Below, one piece after another: positions 1 through 5,498 of a DNA stretch of 5,940 nt. Positions within the stretch are counted from its first letter, which is position 1. Every line of letters starts with the position of its first letter. The notes under the pieces are model-generated. The model was not told the DNA's origin. It did not search any database and was given only the letters and a program-made list of their open reading frames with translations. The position numbers and the translations under genes were made by a program. Source of the stretch: Candidatus Tayloriibacteriota bacterium (GTDB lineage Bacteria > Patescibacteriota > Minisyncoccia > Phycocordibacterales > JAKAEA01); assembly GCA_029288535.1 (NCBI GenBank), contig JARIGY010000045.1:1-5940 (forward strand), in the 5' to 3' direction.

Positions 1-440
1 AAGCACTTCGCCATACCGCACCTTGAAACCGAAAGAGCTTGAGCGACCGTCACGATCCAAGCCCGATCAACCGGACACGTCATCGGTTCGATCTGAAAAA
101 AGTGTGCTGGCTGGAGATTGAAATTAATCAGCCTCCATGCCGGCTCGGTCGGCTTTGCGAGCCATGCCGGCGAATCTGTCCAGACTGTGCTTTGGCAAAA
201 CTCATCAGGGTACTTCTCTCGCAAATCCGCAATCGACTGCTCGGTCCTATACACAAAGCGCCATTTTTGCCCCTGCTTGTTTTGCTTGGCGCATTCCTTA
301 AATACGTCTGCGGTGTAGCAAAATTCGCACGACGGAATATTTTCCGGCAAGAGGCAGTTTTGAGCTCCTAGAATCTTGCTTATCTTCTTCAGGTCTCGCA
401 ATGGGCGATGACCAAAGAGCTGAGGGAAATGGAATTTCAC
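1..440 (-). CDS. Hypothetical protein, 5' part only (runs off left edge)
   Basis: Reading the minus strand from the GTG at 440-438 gives 146 uninterrupted codons to the window edge. The start is chosen because AAAGGAGGT (453-445) leaves 5 nt between AGGAGG and the GTG, the best SD in the window. The protein begins MKFHFPQLFG and has no signal peptide or membrane segment. Visible features are a CxxC pair (C38, C41), six further cysteines (29, 50, 82, 122, 141, 146), and a Trp/Pro-rich part around residues 87-102 with two P-A-W triplets. Basic residues are frequent near the N-terminus. I do not recognise the family. The cysteines could bind metal, but only one close pair is present in the visible part. 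The gene is divergent from typA. Opposite-strand ORFs over the same stretch lack an SD and have an unlikely composition, so this frame is preferred. Confidence 0.72.
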   Translation of the reverse strand, partial: MKFHFPQLFGHRPLRDLKKISKILGAQNCLLPENIPSCEFCYTADVFKECAKQNKQGQKWRFVYRTEQSIADLREKYPDEFCQSTVWTDSPAWLAKPTEPAWRLINFNLQPAHFFQIEPMTCPVDRAWIVTVAQALSVSRCGMAKC

Positions 441-444
441 GACT

Positions 445-453
445 ACCTCCTTT
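445..453 (-). promoter_or_regulatory. Strong Shine-Dalgarno for the leftmost gene
   Basis: The minus strand reads AAAGGAGGT and then TAGTC before the GTG at 440. This near-complete anti-16S match at ideal spacing is what fixes the GTG start. It stands out because typA, truB and hisS have no SD. Confidence 0.75.
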
Positions 454-494
454 CTTGGGGTTTTACCGATAATCTAGCGCAACGATAGCACACT

Positions 495-523
495 TTGACA
501 TTATTTGCATTTATTGTTATTAT
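495..523 (+). promoter_or_regulatory. Sigma70-type promoter upstream of typA
   Basis: A perfect -35 TTGACA (495-500) is followed by a 17-nt spacer and a -10 TATTAT (518-523, one mismatch to TATAAT). The expected transcription start is near 530, giving a leader of about 57 nt before the typA ATG at 587. No equally good promoter for the divergent gene was found. A TAGATT-like -10 on the minus strand around 470-475 is only a weak candidate. Confidence 0.7.
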
Positions 524-534
524 AAGCCCCTTAT

Positions 535-554
535 TGAGCTCCGGCTCATTTTTT
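535..554 (+). promoter_or_regulatory. UNCG-loop hairpin followed by six T in the typA leader
   Basis: TGAGC (535-539) pairs with GCTCA (544-548) around the loop TCCG. This is a C(UNCG)G tetraloop, a class known to be unusually stable in RNA. Six T follow at 549-554. The shape is that of a small intrinsic terminator lying between the predicted transcription start and the typA start codon, so it could attenuate typA or protect the 5' end. The stem is only 5 bp, so efficient termination is uncertain. Confidence 0.4.
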
Positions 555-586
555 ATTTGGATCAGCCTATCACCCTACAAAACTCT

Positions 587-2368
587 ATGGAAATACGAAA
601 CATTGCGATTATCGCCCACGTGGACCACGGCAAGACAACCTTGACCGACGCTCTCATGCAGCAGGCAGGCACCGGCGAAGTCGGCGTCTCGATGGACTCG
701 AACGCGCTCGAGAAGGAGCGCGGCATTACCATTTACGCCAAGAATACATCCGTATTTTACAAGGATACTAAAATCAACATCGTCGATACCCCCGGCCACG
801 CCGACTTCGGTTCCGAAGTGGAGCGCGTACTCCGTTCCATCGACACCGTCTTGCTCGTCGTCGACGCCCAGGAAGGCCCGATGCCTCAGACCCGCTTCGT
901 ACTCAAAAAGTCCCTCGAGCTCGGCCTCAAGCCTATCGTCGTCATCAATAAAATAGACAAGCCTGCTGCAAATCCTGAACGAGTGCACGAAGAAGTTTTG
1001 GAATTGTTCTATGAGCTCGGCGCCAACGAAGAGCAGCTCGACTTCCCTGTCATTTACGCCATCGGCCGCGAAGGCGTCGCCAAGAAAAATCTTTCCGACG
1101 AATCGAAAGATCTTACGCCACTGCTTGATATGATCCTCGAGAAAGTGCCGCCTGCAAAAGCCGACGTGAATGCGCCTCTCCGCATGCAGGTTTTCAACTT
1201 GGGCTACGACAACTTCTTGGGACGTCTTGCCATCTGCCGCATCTACGACGGCAAGATCAAATTCGCCCAGGCTGTTTTTGCCAAGAAAGAAAACGGCGAA
1301 ATCCACAACGGCAAAATTACCAAACTCTATACCTTTGAAGGCCTTGTCCGCAAAGACGTGCAGGAAGCTATTGCCGGCGACATCGTCATGATCGCGGGAA
1401 TTCCCGAAATCTACATCGGCGACACTGTCTGCGAAACACAGGACCAAGTTGCCCTGCCTGCCATCAAAGTCGACGAGCCTACCATTTCCCTCAACTTTTT
1501 GGTCAACGATTCGCCGTTCGCCGGCAAAGAAGGAAAGTTTGTTACCGGCCGCCAGATCCGTGAGCGCCTTGAACGCGAACTCGAAATCAACGTCGGTCTC
1601 AAGCTCGATTTCTCCGGAGAAAATTTCGCCGTCTACGGCCGCGGAGAACTCCACATCGCGATTCTCCTCGAAAACATGCGCCGCGAAGGCTACGAAGTCC
1701 AGGTTTCCCAGCCTCACGTCATCGTCAAGGAAGTCGACGGCCAGAAAGTAGAGCCGTTTGAAGAAGTCATCATCGACGTTCCCAACGAATTTGCCAGCGC
1801 CGTCATCGACAAGCTCAACAAGCGCCGAGGCATGCTCATGAATATGAAAGAAGACCGCGGCCAGACCCGCCTCACGTTCGACGCGCCGACCCGCGGCCTC
1901 CTGGGCTACCGTGGCCAGTTCGTTATCGATACCCGCGGCGAAGGCATCATGTCTTCCCGCTTCCTCGAATTCCGAGCCTATGCCGGGCAAGTCGAGCGAC
2001 AGAGCTTCGGCTCCATGATCTCAATGATGCCGGGCAAGTGCCTCGCATTCGCGCTCGACAACCTCCAGCAGCGCGGCACACTTTATGTCGAGCCGGGCAA
2101 CCAGGTCTACGAAGGCCAGGTTGTGGGCAACACCGTGAAGGGCGACGACATGTACGTCAACCCGACCAAAGGCAAAGAGCTCACCAACATGCGCGCTTCC
2201 GGTTCCGATGAAGGGATCTACCTCGCTCCAGCCTATACGCTCACTATCGAGCGGGCTATGGAAATCATGGCCGAAGACGAATACATCGAAATCACCCCCA
2301 CTTCAACCCGCCTCCGCAAGAAAATCCTCACCAAAACCCAGCGCGACAAATCAAATAGGAAGGGGTAG
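587..2368 (+). CDS. typA: Ribosome-associated GTPase TypA/BipA
   Basis: Translational GTPase of the EF-G-like superfamily. TypA/BipA binds ribosomes and acts in 50S assembly and stress or cold adaptation in the cytosol (family knowledge). From the ATG at 587 the protein has 593 residues, close to the usual length of about 600. Visible G motifs are G1 AHVDHGKT (10-17), G2 RGIT (45-48), G3 DTPGH (67-71), G4 NKID (121-124) and a G5-like IGREG (160-164). Domain 2, the EF-G-like domains and the BipA-specific C-terminal domain follow, including the signature [12 protein letters not shown]. An in-frame TTG at 557 would add 10 residues. The ATG is preferred because [16 protein letters not shown] matches the family N-terminus. 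Neither start has an SD. The TAG stop is followed after 1 nt by a strong palindromic hairpin. Many codons end in C, unlike the AT-rich genes that follow. Confidence 0.97.
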   Translation: MEIRNIAIIAHVDHGKTTLTDALMQQAGTGEVGVSMDSNALEKERGITIYAKNTSVFYKDTKINIVDTPGHADFGSEVERVLRSIDTVLLVVDAQEGPMPQTRFVLKKSLELGLKPIVVINKIDKPAANPERVHEEVLELFYELGANEEQLDFPVIYAIGREGVAKKNLSDESKDLTPLLDMILEKVPPAKADVNAPLRMQVFNLGYDNFLGRLAICRIYDGKIKFAQAVFAKKENGEIHNGKITKLYTFEGLVRKDVQEAIAGDIVMIAGIPEIYIGDTVCETQDQVALPAIKVDEPTISLNFLVNDSPFAGKEGKFVTGRQIRERLERELEINVGLKLDFSGENFAVYGRGELHIAILLENMRREGYEVQVSQPHVIVKEVDGQKVEPFEEVIIDVPNEFASAVIDKLNKRRGMLMNMKEDRGQTRLTFDAPTRGLLGYRGQFVIDTRGEGIMSSRFLEFRAYAGQVERQSFGSMISMMPGKCLAFALDNLQQRGTLYVEPGNQVYEGQVVGNTVKGDDMYVNPTKGKELTNMRASGSDEGIYLAPAYTLTIERAMEIMAEDEYIEITPTSTRLRKKILTKTQRDKSNRKG

Positions 2369-2369
2369 A

Positions 2370-2402
2370 AAAAAATGCAGAGGTCAGACCTCTGCATTTT
2401 TT
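2370..2402. terminator. 33-bp perfect palindrome; likely bidirectional terminator made from a RAYT-type repeat
   Basis: The core TGCAGAGGTCAGACCTCTGCA (2376-2396, centre 2386) is extended by six A on the left (2370-2375) and six T on the right (2397-2402). It begins 1 nt after the typA stop and ends directly before the stop of the convergent small gene (2403-2405), so one hairpin with a T tract on either strand can end both transcripts. The AGAGGTC-A-GACCTCT core is identical to the palindromes flanking the transposase. One stem pair differs compensatorily (C-G here, T-A there). It is therefore probably a member of the same repeat family. Confidence 0.8.
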
Positions 2403-2585
2403 CTATTTTATAAATTTATTTTTCTTCAAAAAAGCAGCGACTGGTTTACCGCATTTTTCACAGAATAGTGGGCGGATAAGATGATTTTCATACACAACCG
2501 AAAAACCTTCTCCTCTAGGCACTTCTTTTTTGCACAGATCGCATTTTTGTATGTACATGTTTTTGATATTGATAATAATAACCAT
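2403..2585 (-). CDS. Small four-cysteine, zinc-ribbon-like protein
   Basis: A 60-residue protein if the ATG at 2585 is used. Two knuckles, CDLC (15-18) and CEKC (42-45), are separated by 23 residues and form a CxxC...CxxC pattern typical of structural zinc-binding ribbons or treble clefs. A lysine-rich tail ends in NKFIK. The start is chosen because GAGGT (2598-2594) lies 8 nt upstream. The in-frame ATG at 2600 overlaps that SD, and the ATG at 2558 would shorten the protein to 51 residues. A role in nucleic-acid or protein binding is possible, but I cannot name a function. Its stop abuts the shared hairpin with typA. The stretch is clearly more AT-rich than typA, which suggests separate acquisition. 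The ordered cysteine pairs and an SD argue against a chance ORF. Confidence 0.6.
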   Translation of the reverse strand: MVIIINIKNMYIQKCDLCKKEVPRGEGFSVVYENHLIRPLFCEKCGKPVAAFLKKNKFIK

Positions 2586-2593
2586 TATATGAA

Positions 2594-2598
2594 ACCTC
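2594..2598 (-). promoter_or_regulatory. Shine-Dalgarno selecting the 2585 start of the small cysteine gene
   Basis: The minus strand reads ATGAGGTTTCATATAATG, with GAGGT 8 nt before the second ATG. The upstream ATG (2600-2598) shares its last base with the SD, so it is unlikely to be the main start. Confidence 0.5.
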
Positions 2599-2600
2599 AT

Positions 2601-2628
2601 ATTTTTCGGTAAGCTAGGCAGATGTCAA
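2601..2628 (-). promoter_or_regulatory. Possible promoter of the small cysteine gene
   Basis: On the minus strand TTGACA (2628-2623) is followed after 16 nt by AAAAAT (2606-2601), which matches TATAAT at four of six positions. The -35 is perfect and the -10 is poor. The implied start near 2594 would fall on the SD, so the true -10 or start may differ. Confidence 0.3.
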
Positions 2629-2695
2629 GTTTAATTTTAGAATATATTTTATGCTGATTTTATTAATTTTTTAGATATTTTTTATCCTAAAATAC

Positions 2696-2701
2696 TATAA
2701 T
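2696..2701 (+). promoter_or_regulatory. -10 box of the transposase gene
   Basis: A perfect TATAAT lies 2 nt outside the left palindrome. There is no good -35; TTAGAT (2671-2676) at 19 nt is the best. Transcription would start near 2708, inside the left arm of the palindrome, so the mRNA would carry most of the hairpin at its 5' end and reach the ATG after about 21 nt. Because the -10 box is outside the element, the promoter may be formed partly by host sequence. Confidence 0.5.
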
Positions 2702-2703
2702 TA

Positions 2704-2728
2704 AATGTAGAGGTCAGACCTCTACATT
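2704..2728. repeat. Left terminal palindrome of the RAYT element
   Basis: A perfect 25-bp palindrome centred on 2716 has the core GTAGAGGTCAGACCTCTAC flanked by AAT/ATT. It ends on the base before the transposase ATG. In RNA it would put the only SD-like bases (AGAGGT, 2709-2714) in a stem. GTAG is the tetranucleotide reported at the foot of many REP hairpins recognised by RAYT proteins; here it is part of the paired stem. Confidence 0.85.
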
Positions 2729-3409
2729 ATGAGAAAAGAACCGTTTATTGTTGGATCATATGTCCACATAATCAAAAGAGGAACTCGCCAAATGCCTATT
2801 GTTAGGGATAACTATGACCGTTGGCGTTTTCTCAAGATCCTCAATTACTTTAATGATAGCCACACACCGACAGATTGGGAAAGGGACTTAAAAATAGCAA
2901 ATGGTAAAACCATATTTGACCGACCAGCCCATTGGAAACCCCGTTCTCCGTTGGTAAAAATAATGGCCTTTTGCTTAATGGATAATCATTTTCACTTACT
3001 CTTAAAGGAAATAACGGATGGCGGGATTGCGTTGTTCATGCAAAAAATCGGCAACAGCATGACTGGGCATTTCAATAAAAAATACAAAGCAACAGGCTCG
3101 CTCTTTCAAGGGGCATATAGGGCTAAAGTAGTTAATGACGACAAGTACCTAAGATACCTAATTGCATATATTTTAGTCAAAAATCCATTTGAGTTATTCC
3201 CTGGAAAAACAGAAAACGGTATAAAGAACTTCGAAGAGAAATTCAATTTTGCTTCACAATACCCTTTTTGCAGTTTAGGACATTTACTTAAAATAAAGTA
3301 TTTTCCATTCATAGAATTGGATATTGCGGAAGAATTATTTTTAAATCCTGAACAATTTAAAAATTTTGCACGGGATGTTATTGAAGGCCGAATTAAAGTA
3401 GAGGTCTGA
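2729..3409 (+). CDS. REP-associated tyrosine transposase (RAYT, Y1/HUH family)
   Basis: A 226-residue protein of the Y1 transposase fold (IS200/IS605-like TnpA and RAYT). These enzymes nick single-stranded DNA at hairpin repeats through a tyrosine. The HUH motif is HFH (87-89) in MDNHFHLLL. A conserved stretch with FNKKY (115-119) and GSLFQGAY (123-130) follows. The probable catalytic tyrosine is Y147 in YLIAYILVKNPFEL, with one more residue before NP than in the commoner YIxxNP form. All key residues seem present, so the protein could be active. HUH lies some 27 residues later than in E. coli YafM because of a longer region at about 40-75. The start is the first ATG after the left palindrome, with no accessible SD. 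The stop lies inside the right palindrome, and the gene overlaps the convergent truB by 17 bp. The palindromes are the likely substrate. Confidence 0.9.
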   Translation: MRKEPFIVGSYVHIIKRGTRQMPIVRDNYDRWRFLKILNYFNDSHTPTDWERDLKIANGKTIFDRPAHWKPRSPLVKIMAFCLMDNHFHLLLKEITDGGIALFMQKIGNSMTGHFNKKYKATGSLFQGAYRAKVVNDDKYLRYLIAYILVKNPFELFPGKTENGIKNFEEKFNFASQYPFCSLGHLLKIKYFPFIELDIAEELFLNPEQFKNFARDVIEGRIKVEV

Positions 3410-4148
3410 CCTCTACACCAACTTTTGTCCGAGTGATACTGAGCGCGATTGCACTCGTGTTCAGTTTTTTGCCTGATTCGTGGATGAGGCTTCTCATGTA
3501 CGTACCGCTACCGCACTTCACGGTGATTTTTGCCGTAACAAAATGCCGGTCTGAGTTTGAGAGAACTTCCTGCCACAGCGCGAGAATTTCTTTTTGGCGG
3601 AAATCGTTTTCGGGATGTACTGAATTTATTTTATCAGTTATTATTTTTAAAAGTTCTTGAGCTCCAATTTTTTGCACATCTCGCACGCTTAAAGATTCAA
3701 TTGAAACTTTTTTGACAGGGATAGGTATCTCGGAAAGCCCGCCTTCCCTCGCCCACTCGAAAAGCGGCCTGCCGTTTACCGGCTGGGACGAATATGGCGG
3801 GTAGGCCTGATCGTATTCGCCGGCAAAACCGCTGAAGCATTCCGCAATTTCTTCCAGGCCGAACTCAGCCTGATCCAGATCGGTGGTTTCTATGACTTTT
3901 CCCAAAATGTCATACGTGTCTGTTTCGATGCCGAACAGCGCAGTCGCTTCGTATTCTTTGGGCAAATTCAGATATTCCTGCCGGTTTTTGTTTTCTTCGC
4001 CGACAAGCACGAGCAGAATGCCATCAGCCATCGGGTCGAGCCGCCCGGCGTAGCTGAGCGCCTCATTTTTGAGTTCCGGCTTGAGAAGCCTAAGCCGATC
4101 GAGCGCTTCAAGCGGCGTTTCGCCGACTCTTTTATAGAGCGTAATCAC
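3393..4148 (-). CDS. truB: tRNA pseudouridine(55) synthase TruB, short form
   Basis: Converts U55 to pseudouridine in the T-loop of tRNAs in the cytosol. The 251-residue protein starts at GTG (4148-4146). The catalytic aspartate is D38 in AGRLDPMADG, with Arg where most TruB proteins have Thr (GTLDP). Other motifs are DTYD (77-80), the PPYSSQPVNGRPLFEWAREG block (117-136) matching the family's PPxxSA.K.NG..Y..AR.G, and CGSGTYMRSLIHE (212-224). The protein ends soon after the catalytic domain, so the C-terminal PUA-type domain of longer TruBs is absent. The ending is odd. After the expected SITRTKVG (237-244) the last seven residues, VEVRPLL, come mostly from the RAYT palindrome and replace the native tail. 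It is divergent from hisS across 17 bp. There is no SD, and the -10 box position suggests a leaderless mRNA. Confidence 0.93.
   Translation of the reverse strand: MITLYKRVGETPLEALDRLRLLKPELKNEALSYAGRLDPMADGILLVLVGEENKNRQEYLNLPKEYEATALFGIETDTYDILGKVIETTDLDQAEFGLEEIAECFSGFAGEYDQAYPPYSSQPVNGRPLFEWAREGGLSEIPIPVKKVSIESLSVRDVQKIGAQELLKIITDKINSVHPENDFRQKEILALWQEVLSNSDRHFVTAKITVKCGSGTYMRSLIHESGKKLNTSAIALSITRTKVGVEVRPLL
3398..3416. repeat. Right terminal palindrome of the RAYT element, inside truB
   Basis: GTAGAGGTCTGACCTCTAC is a perfect 19-bp palindrome centred on 3407 and the exact reverse complement of the left core. It holds the transposase TGA (3407-3409). On the minus strand it encodes truB residues V245 to P249 and most of L250. 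No long T tract follows on either strand, so it is a weaker terminator candidate than the copy behind typA. Confidence 0.85.
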
Positions 4149-4149
4149 A

Positions 4150-4158
4150 TGCTACAAT
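4150..4158 (+). promoter_or_regulatory. Candidate leaderless extended -10 promoter of hisS
   Basis: TGC-TACAAT (4150-4158) is an extended -10 element one mismatch from consensus. The last T is 7 nt before the hisS ATG, so the RNA should start at or next to the A of ATG. No good -35 is seen (TTTTAT at 4130-4135), which an extended -10 can tolerate. No SD is present, which agrees with leaderless translation. Confidence 0.55.
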
Positions 4159-4184
4159 CTAACGCATGACAGATGAAAACGCAA
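4156..4184 (-). promoter_or_regulatory. Candidate leaderless promoter of truB
   Basis: On the minus strand TTGCGT (4184-4179) is followed by a 17-nt spacer, TAGATT (4161-4156) and 7 nt to the GTG at 4148. This geometry places transcription start at or beside the start codon. The -10 shares three base pairs with the -10 of hisS on the other strand. Confidence 0.5.
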
Positions 4185-5497
4185 AACAGTCTCCGAACCA
4201 GCCACTGTCGACAGAGCCGTACAAAGGCGTCCGTGATTTCTACCCTGAAGACATGTTCGTCCAGAACCACATTTTCGGCGCGATGCGCAGCGCCGTAGAA
4301 AGCTTCGGCTTTCTCGAATACGGGGCATCGATCCTTGAACCGACAGAGCTTTACAAAGCAAAGTCCGGCGAGGAGATCGTCAACGATCAGACCTATTCTT
4401 TCAAAGACCGGGGCGACCGCGACGTTACCTTGCGACCCGAAATGACGCCGACGATCACCCGCATGATCGCCGCAAGGCGCCGCGAGCTCTCGACGCCGAT
4501 CCGCTGGTACTCCATCCCCAACCTTTTCCGCTATGAAAAACCGCAGCGCGGCCGGCTTCGCGAACACTTCCAGCTCAACGTTGACCTGTTCGGCGTGGAA
4601 AATATCAATGCCGAGATCGAAGTCGTTTCGGTTGCCGCAGCGATCATGAAAAAGTTCGGCGCGAAAGACGACCAGTACATCATCCGCGTCAACAGCCGCA
4701 AGATACTCAACTATCTGCTCAATGAAGTCCTCAAGCTCGATACCGAAAAAGCCTACAAAGCAATGAAGCTTATCGACCGGAAAGACAAGATGCCGAAAGA
4801 CGAGTTCAAAACGCAGGCCGACGATCTTATCGGCAGCAAATCCCATATTTTTATTTCGCTTCTCAATGCAACGAGCATAGATGATTTCAAGAAAAGATCG
4901 ATGGACGAAGCTTCAAGCGACATCATGGGCGTCGAAGAGCTTGCCAACCTTCTGGACACACTCAAAAAGCTTGGCATCAATAACGCCATCTTCGACCCGA
5001 CCCTTGCCCGCGGCTTCGACTACTACACCGGCATCGTGTTCGAAGTCTACGACACCGATGCCCGCAACCCGCGCGCGCTCTTCGGCGGCGGCCGGTTTGA
5101 CGACCTACTCTCCGTTTTCGGCACAGACAAGCTTCCGGCTGTCGGCTTCGGCATGGGCGATGTCGGCATCAACAACTTCCTTGAAACCCACAACCTGCTG
5201 CCTGAATACGCTCCGAAAACAAAGCTTGCCATCTGCACCATCGGCCAAGGCATCGACATTGCAGCGTTTGAATTCGCTTCCAAGCTTCGGACTCACGGCG
5301 TAAGCGTAGCGATAGACGCTACCGACAGGAAAGCCGGCCAGAAAATCCAGGCAGCAGTCAAGCAGTCGATCCCATACGTTACATTTATCGGCGAAAAAGA
5401 ACTCGCTTCGAAAACATTCACCATCAAAGAACTCGAGACCGGCGGCGAGACGATCTGCTCCGGCGAGCAGGATATAATAGACTTCATAAAAAAGTAA
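4166..5497 (+). CDS. hisS: Histidine--tRNA ligase (HisRS)
   Basis: Class II aminoacyl-tRNA synthetase that activates histidine with ATP and charges tRNA-His in the cytosol. The length of 443 residues is normal. Motif 1 region GVRDFYPED (21-29) is followed by the TLRPEMTP block (88-95), motif 2 from about 113 to 143 with FRYEKPQRGRLREHFQ, the histidine-binding signature LARGFDYYTG (280-289), and motif 3 with FGGGRFDDLL (306-315) and GFGMGD (327-332). The anticodon-binding domain starts near 352. The ATG at 4166 is the first start and lies 17 bp from the truB start. The N-terminal 17 residues before EPYKGVRDF are polar and probably flexible. A 1-nt gap to the next gene suggests co-transcription. 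The key motifs appear intact. Confidence 0.97.
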   Translation: MTDENAKQSPNQPLSTEPYKGVRDFYPEDMFVQNHIFGAMRSAVESFGFLEYGASILEPTELYKAKSGEEIVNDQTYSFKDRGDRDVTLRPEMTPTITRMIAARRRELSTPIRWYSIPNLFRYEKPQRGRLREHFQLNVDLFGVENINAEIEVVSVAAAIMKKFGAKDDQYIIRVNSRKILNYLLNEVLKLDTEKAYKAMKLIDRKDKMPKDEFKTQADDLIGSKSHIFISLLNATSIDDFKKRSMDEASSDIMGVEELANLLDTLKKLGINNAIFDPTLARGFDYYTGIVFEVYDTDARNPRALFGGGRFDDLLSVFGTDKLPAVGFGMGDVGINNFLETHNLLPEYAPKTKLAICTIGQGIDIAAFEFASKLRTHGVSVAIDATDRKAGQKIQAAVKQSIPYVTFIGEKELASKTFTIKELETGGETICSGEQDIIDFIKK

Positions 5498-5498
5498 C

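Larger units (their letters stand above)
2704..3416 (+). mobile_element. Compact RAYT/REP-type element with palindromic ends
   Basis: A 713-bp unit consists of a left palindrome (2704-2728), the complete transposase gene, and a right palindrome (3398-3416). The shared 19-bp cores are palindromic apart from the central base, A on the left and T on the right. The right core is thus the exact reverse complement of the left, giving inverted ends. The gene uses almost the whole unit: its ATG touches the left palindrome and its TGA lies in the right one. No direct target duplication is evident, as expected for HUH single-strand transposition. The unit is AT-rich compared with typA and hisS. The outer limits are inferred from the repeats and are not proven. 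Confidence 0.7.

Noticed and set aside
39..371. 110-codon open frame on the plus strand at the left edge
   Set aside because: No SD and no recognisable motif. The minus-strand frame over the same bases has a strong SD and a continuous 146-codon reading.
557..586. TTG start giving typA ten extra residues
   Set aside because: The added residues do not match the TypA family, whose N-terminus fits the ATG at 587, and the TTG has no SD.
575..1990. 471-codon open frame on the minus strand opposite typA
   Set aside because: It lies wholly antisense to a gene with clear TypA motifs. The open frame follows from the strong C-ending codon bias of typA, and the predicted protein has an unnatural Val/Asp/Phe-rich composition.
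3407..3409. TGA read as glycine (code 25) extending the transposase
   Set aside because: The other genes contain no in-frame TGA, and further TGAs follow shortly after in the same frame without any conserved extension.
4384..4396. GATCAGACCTATT in hisS as a further RAYT palindrome copy
   Set aside because: Only about eight core bases match and there is no inverted arm. It encodes the conserved NDQTYSF part of HisRS.
4145..4846. 233-codon open frame on the minus strand opposite hisS
   Set aside because: Antisense shadow of hisS with no recognisable motifs and no SD. It also spans the truB/hisS promoter gap.
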